From an uncultured Phocaeicola sp. (GTDB lineage: Bacteria > Bacteroidota > Bacteroidia > Bacteroidales > Bacteroidaceae), in contig CALUIZ010000029.1 of assembly GCA_944320815.1 (NCBI GenBank), positions 1 to 39,212 of the forward strand: a stretch of DNA of 39,212 nt. The letters are read 5' to 3'. Below are positions 35,574-39,212 of the stretch, one piece after another. Numbering within the stretch: position 1 is the first letter of the stretch; each line of letters opens with the position of its first letter. Under the pieces are notes generated by a model. It did no database searches and was not told the origin of the DNA. It worked only from the letters and a program-made list of their open reading frames with translations. The position numbers and the translations under genes are program-made.

Positions 35574-36485
35574 ATGCAAGAAGAATACAATTTGAGCCAC
35601 TTGAAGGAACTCGAAGCCGAGTCCATCCACATTATCCGTGAAGTGGCCGCCTCTTTTGAAAATCCGGTCATGCTTTATAGCATCGGCAAGGATTCTTCCG
35701 TAATGGTGCGCCTGGCCGAAAAAGCGTTCGCGCCGGGAAAAGCTCCTTTCCCCCTGATGCACATCGACTCGAAATGGAAATTCAAGGAGATGCTGCAATT
35801 CAGGGATGACTATGCCAAGGAACACGGCTGGAAACTGATTGTGGAAAGCAATATGGAAGCGTTCCGTGCCGGTGTAGGCCCATTCACACATGGAAGCAAG
35901 GTACACACCGACCTGATGAAGACTCAGGCTCTGCTCCATGCACTCGACAAATACAAATTTGATGCGGCATTCGGAGGCGCACGCCGTGATGAAGAAAAAT
36001 CGCGTGCCAAAGAACGAATCTTCTCATTCCGCAACGAGTTCCACCAATGGGATCCCAAAAACCAACGCCCGGAATTGTGGGACATTTACAACACGCGCAT
36101 CCGTAAAGGTGAAAGCATCCGTGTGTTCCCGTTGAGCAACTGGACGGAACTGGACGTATGGCAATATATCCGCCTGGAGAACATTCCAATCGTTCCGCTT
36201 TATTTTGCAAAAGAACGCCCTACGGTAAACATAGACGGACAGCTAATCATGCCGGATGACGACCGTCTGCCGGAAAAATACCATGACAAGATTGAAATGA
36301 AGAAAATCCGTTTCCGCACACTGGGATGCTGGCCGCTGACCGGTGCCATCGAAAGCGAGGCTGACACTATCGAGAAGATTGTGGAAGAGATGATGACCAC
36401 GACCAAAAGCGAGCGCACCACTCGTGTCATCGACTTCGACCAGGATGCCAGCATGGAAGAGAAGAAACGGGAAGGATATTTTTAA
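35574..36485 (+). CDS. cysD: Sulfate adenylyltransferase subunit 2
   Basis: A 303-residue subunit that joins sulfate to ATP, giving APS. The PP-loop is SIGKDSS (36-42), and [19 protein letters not shown] and [13 protein letters not shown] follow as in all CysD proteins. It works with the GTPase subunit CysN, encoded 75 bases downstream. The pairing of CysD and CysN rather than a single Sat-type enzyme is usual in Bacteroides. The gene is complete. Confidence 0.96.
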   Translation: MQEEYNLSHLKELEAESIHIIREVAASFENPVMLYSIGKDSSVMVRLAEKAFAPGKAPFPLMHIDSKWKFKEMLQFRDDYAKEHGWKLIVESNMEAFRAGVGPFTHGSKVHTDLMKTQALLHALDKYKFDAAFGGARRDEEKSRAKERIFSFRNEFHQWDPKNQRPELWDIYNTRIRKGESIRVFPLSNWTELDVWQYIRLENIPIVPLYFAKERPTVNIDGQLIMPDDDRLPEKYHDKIEMKKIRFRTLGCWPLTGAIESEADTIEKIVEEMMTTTKSERTTRVIDFDQDASMEEKKREGYF

Positions 36486-36498
36486 ATGAAGAATGATG

Positions 36499-36556
36499 AG
36501 TTAATAATTAAGAATAGGTCATGCACCCGTTATTAACTGTTAACTATTAATTGAAG
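36499..36556 (+). repeat. AT-rich inverted-repeat spacer between cysD and cysN
   Basis: AGTTAATAA at 36499-36507 is inverted at 36530-36538 (nine pairs). The words AGTTAATAAT and ACTATTAATT recur in the spacer after cysN, so the two spacers look related. Confidence 0.45.
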
Positions 36557-36560
36557 AAAA

Positions 36561-38069
36561 ATGGAAGAATTAGATAAAACAAAATCAGGGAATCCGATGG
36601 AAGGTGAAGCGAGAGGCAAGATGTCCATCGAAGAGTTTCTGAAGAAGGATGAGCAAAAAGATTTGCTCCGGTTCCTGACCGCCGGTTCGGTGGATGACGG
36701 AAAATCGACCCTCATCGGACGGTTGCTTTTCGACAGCAAGAAGATTTATGAGGACCAGCTTGACGCATTGGAACGCGACAGCAAGCGTGTGGGAAACGCA
36801 GGGGAACACATCGACTATGCCCTGCTGCTTGACGGACTGAAAGCGGAACGTGAACAGGGAATCACCATTGACGTGGCCTATCGTTATTTCTCGACCAACA
36901 ACCGCAAGTTCATCATCGCCGACACTCCGGGACATGAACAGTATACACGCAACATGATTACAGGAGGGTCTACCGCCAACCTGGCCATCATTCTGGTAGA
37001 TGCACGTGCCGGTGTCATCACACAGACACGCCGTCATACTTATCTGGTTTCACTGCTGGGCATCAAGCATGTGGTACTGGCCGTAAACAAAATGGACCTG
37101 GTGGACTTCTCGAAAGAGGTGTTCGACAGAATTGTGGCCGACTACAAAGCATTCATCACCCCGCTGGGAGTGCCCGATGTCACGTGCATCCCGCTGTCCG
37201 CACTCGACGGGGACAACGTGGTAGAGAAATCCGACCGCACCCCATGGTACGAAGGTCCGTCGCTGCTCGACTTCCTTGAAACCGTACATATCGGCAATGA
37301 CCACAACATGACCGACTTCCGCTATCCGGTGCAATACGTATTGCGTCCGAATCTCGACTTCCGAGGCTTCTCTTCCAAAGTTGCTTCGGGAATAGTGCGG
37401 AAAGGCGATGAAGTGATGGCCCTTCCTTCCGGGAAAAAGACTCACGTGAAAGCCATCTACTCGCCCGACGGAGAATGTGACTATGCCTTCCCTCCGATGG
37501 CCGTCACGCTGACACTGGAGGACGAAATCGACGTATCACGCGGAGAAATGCTGGTTCATCCGGACAATGTGCCGATGGTGGGACGCAACTTTGAAGCCAT
37601 GCTGGTATGGATGGACGAGGAGAAGATGGACATGGAAAAATCGTTCTTCCTGAAACAGACCACCAACATGAGCCGCACACGCATCGACTCCATCAAATAC
37701 AAAGTGGACGTAAACACAATGGAGCATCTGAACGTGGAGAACGGCAAGCTCAAAAAGGAAGACGTGCCCCTGCAACTGAACCAGATAGCCCACGTGGTAC
37801 TGACTTCATCCAAAGAACTGTTCTTCGACCCGTACACCAAGAACAAGGCAACCGGAGCTTTCATCCTGATTGACCCGATTACCAACAACACGAGTGCGGC
37901 CGGCATGATCATCAACAAGGTGGATGACAAAGATATGCACACCACGATGGAACTGCCTGTGCTCGACCTCCCGCGTCTGGGTATCGGTCCGGAACACTAC
38001 GAAGCGATTGAAACGGCCGTGAAGGATCTGGAGCGTCAGGGATACGCAATCGAAATCAAGAAGAATTAA
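36561..38069 (+). CDS. cysN: Sulfate adenylyltransferase subunit 1 (GTPase)
   Basis: A 502-residue elongation-factor-like GTPase that drives sulfate activation by CysD. G1 is GSVDDGKST (42-50), G3 is DTPGH (121-125) and G4 is NKMD (176-179), followed by two beta-barrel domains. No APS-kinase domain is fused, consistent with the separate cysC. A start at M21 is possible, since the first 20 residues are polar and not conserved in type. The gene is complete and is followed 82 bases later by the sulfotransferase. Confidence 0.95.
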   Translation: MEELDKTKSGNPMEGEARGKMSIEEFLKKDEQKDLLRFLTAGSVDDGKSTLIGRLLFDSKKIYEDQLDALERDSKRVGNAGEHIDYALLLDGLKAEREQGITIDVAYRYFSTNNRKFIIADTPGHEQYTRNMITGGSTANLAIILVDARAGVITQTRRHTYLVSLLGIKHVVLAVNKMDLVDFSKEVFDRIVADYKAFITPLGVPDVTCIPLSALDGDNVVEKSDRTPWYEGPSLLDFLETVHIGNDHNMTDFRYPVQYVLRPNLDFRGFSSKVASGIVRKGDEVMALPSGKKTHVKAIYSPDGECDYAFPPMAVTLTLEDEIDVSRGEMLVHPDNVPMVGRNFEAMLVWMDEEKMDMEKSFFLKQTTNMSRTRIDSIKYKVDVNTMEHLNVENGKLKKEDVPLQLNQIAHVVLTSSKELFFDPYTKNKATGAFILIDPITNNTSAAGMIINKVDDKDMHTTMELPVLDLPRLGIGPEHYEAIETAVKDLERQGYAIEIKKN

Positions 38070-38070
38070 C

Positions 38071-38144
38071 AGTTAATAATCAAGAATTAATAGTGAGCAG
38101 TGTTCACGATCAATCATCAATTGTTCACTATTAATTATTCATTG
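38071..38144 (+). repeat. AT-rich inverted-repeat spacer between cysN and the sulfotransferase
   Basis: ATTAATAGTGA at 38086-38096 is inverted at 38125-38135 (11 pairs, 28-base loop). It shares AGTTAATAAT and ACTATTAATT with the spacer before cysN. No TAnnTTTG box is seen, so the sulfotransferase is probably read through from cysN. Confidence 0.45.
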
Positions 38145-38151
38145 AAACGAC

Positions 38152-39212
38152 ATGGGTCTATTAGAATTCAGCAAATTACCGGTCAACACACTGGTGGGGG
38201 CCGACTGGAAGACATTCAACGAAATAACCAGAGGACGTGTCATCGACCCGGCCTACAAAGGAAAGTTCCGACTGACCAAGGCTGTATGCCGTCTGCTCTC
38301 CGTATTGAAGCCTCTGCAGGACAAAAGATACGAGAAGCTGCTGGCAGACAAGCCTCTTGAACACGACCCGGTATTCATTCTGGGCCACTGGCGCAGCGGA
38401 ACCACGTTCATGCACAACGTGTTCTCATGCGACAAGCATTTCGGATACAACACCACCTACCAGACCGTATTCCCGCATCTGATGATGTGGGGCCAGCCTT
38501 TCTTCAAGAAGAACATGAGCTGGCTGATGCCCGACAAACGTCCGACGGACAACATGGAACTGGCGGTCGACCTTCCGCAGGAGGAGGAGTTTGCGCTCTG
38601 TAACATGATGCCGTACACGTACTACAACTTCTGGTTCCTGCCCAAGCATATGCAGGAGTATGCCGACAAATACCTGCTTTTCAACGACATCACGGATGAA
38701 GAGCTGAAGACATTTGAAGAAGTGTTCACGAAACTCATCAAGATTTCCTTGTGGAACACGCACGGCACCCAGTTCCTGAGCAAGAACCCGCCGCATACCG
38801 GACGTGTGAAGGAGCTGGTAAAGATGTTCCCGAACGCGAAGTTCATCTATCTGATGCGCAACCCCTACACGGTGTTCGAATCCACACGGAGCTTCTTCAC
38901 CAACACCATCAAGCCGCTCCAGCTTCAGGAAATCAGCGCGAAGGAACTGCAGGACAACATCCTTTCAGTCTACGCGAAGCTGTATCACAAGTACGAGGCC
39001 GACAAGAAGTTCATACCCGAAGGCAATCTGGTGGAGGTGCGTTTTGAAGACTACGAGAAGGATGCCTTCGACCTGACCCAGGAAATCTACCGGAAGCTCT
39101 CGATTCCGGGATTTGAAGAGGCGCGCGCAGACATCGAAGCCTACGTGAACAAGAAGAAGGGCTACAAGAAAAACAAATACCAGTACAAGCCGGAAACGGT
39201 GGAACTGGTGGA
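38152..39212 (+). CDS. PAPS-dependent sulfotransferase (3' partial)
   Basis: The frame stays open to the window edge and gives 353 residues of a Sulfotransferase_3-type enzyme beginning MGLLEFSKLP. The 5'-phosphosulfate loop is FILGHWRSGTTFMHN (75-89), K211 lies in LSKNPPHTGRV, and the 3'-phosphate segment is FIYLMRNPYTVFES (231-244). These bind PAPS. There is no signal peptide, so it works in the cytoplasm or at the membrane face. It is the user of the PAPS made by CysD, CysN and CysC upstream. Related Bacteroides enzymes in the same gene setting sulfonate cholesterol and other steroids; the acceptor here is unproven. Only the C-terminal end seems missing. Confidence 0.9.
   Translation, partial: MGLLEFSKLPVNTLVGADWKTFNEITRGRVIDPAYKGKFRLTKAVCRLLSVLKPLQDKRYEKLLADKPLEHDPVFILGHWRSGTTFMHNVFSCDKHFGYNTTYQTVFPHLMMWGQPFFKKNMSWLMPDKRPTDNMELAVDLPQEEEFALCNMMPYTYYNFWFLPKHMQEYADKYLLFNDITDEELKTFEEVFTKLIKISLWNTHGTQFLSKNPPHTGRVKELVKMFPNAKFIYLMRNPYTVFESTRSFFTNTIKPLQLQEISAKELQDNILSVYAKLYHKYEADKKFIPEGNLVEVRFEDYEKDAFDLTQEIYRKLSIPGFEEARADIEAYVNKKKGYKKNKYQYKPETVELV

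Noticed and set aside
36561..38069. CysN-CysC fusion
   Set aside because: The protein ends after the second beta-barrel domain and a separate cysC is present upstream.

Overview
The window is a chromosomal stretch from a Bacteroidota gut-type bacterium, most likely Bacteroides or Phocaeicola. Three things point there. Many genes are preceded by the TAnnTTTG -7 box typical of this phylum, often with TTG/TTTG about 19-22 bases upstream. Several proteins are family-typical for Bacteroidaceae (a SusA-like GH13 amylase of 617 residues, DUF4834, DUF4250, short-form Psd, RND pump with its own TolC). An intergenic palindrome translates to the well-known spurious HPERSEG peptide. I saw no rRNA, tRNA, CRISPR array, insertion sequence or phage gene.

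Layout. 1-3605 (+): end of argD, a secreted SusA-like amylase, proC and a small membrane protein. 3619-6936 (-): a MATE exporter and an MFS exporter with overlapping ends, then a YgjP-like zinc metallopeptidase. 7037-9720: DUF4250 small protein (+), class II fructose-bisphosphate aldolase (-), cysK (+). 9789-12541 (-): gltX-waaA. 12626-14683 (+): a 7TM-HD phosphohydrolase. 14684-15055: no intact gene, but a 5'-less topoisomerase-type zinc ribbon, a palindromic repeat and a strong hairpin. 15056-16519 (-): an ExuT-like hexuronate/anion MFS. 16946-18623 (+): psd-pssA-DUF4834 (phosphatidylethanolamine synthesis), with tadA converging on it. 19155-22365 (+): yraN, birA, a DinF-type MATE, pyrH. 22395-22913 (-): a histidine phosphatase. 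23370-30550 (+): frr, rsgA, then a complete RND efflux system (adaptor, pump, TolC). 30734-32404 (+): an APC amino-acid permease.

The most notable system is at the right end, 32521 to beyond 39212: cysQ, an SLC13-type anion transporter with an RCK-C domain, cysC, cysD, cysN and a sulfotransferase cut off by the window edge. Together these can import sulfate, activate it to APS and PAPS, transfer the sulfo group to an acceptor and destroy the PAP by-product. No PAPS or sulfite reductase gene is present, so the set looks built for sulfonation and not for cysteine synthesis. Similar Bacteroides clusters are known to sulfonate steroids such as cholesterol; the acceptor here cannot be read from sequence.

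An unexplained signal is a set of degenerate repeats in four intergenic regions (upstream of cysK, psd, frr and the APC permease). They share a word close to RCAACSGGCTGTTCC. In the two clearest regions key bases recur every 22 bp, and each set lies just upstream of a recognisable promoter. Other items of note are a TTGAC-N4-GTCAA (FNR/CRP-like) dyad upstream of the MFS-MATE operon, a structured leader in front of a probable TTG start of rsgA, a symmetric 18-bp palindrome carrying -7 boxes on both strands between tadA and yraN, and related AT-rich spacers on both sides of cysN.
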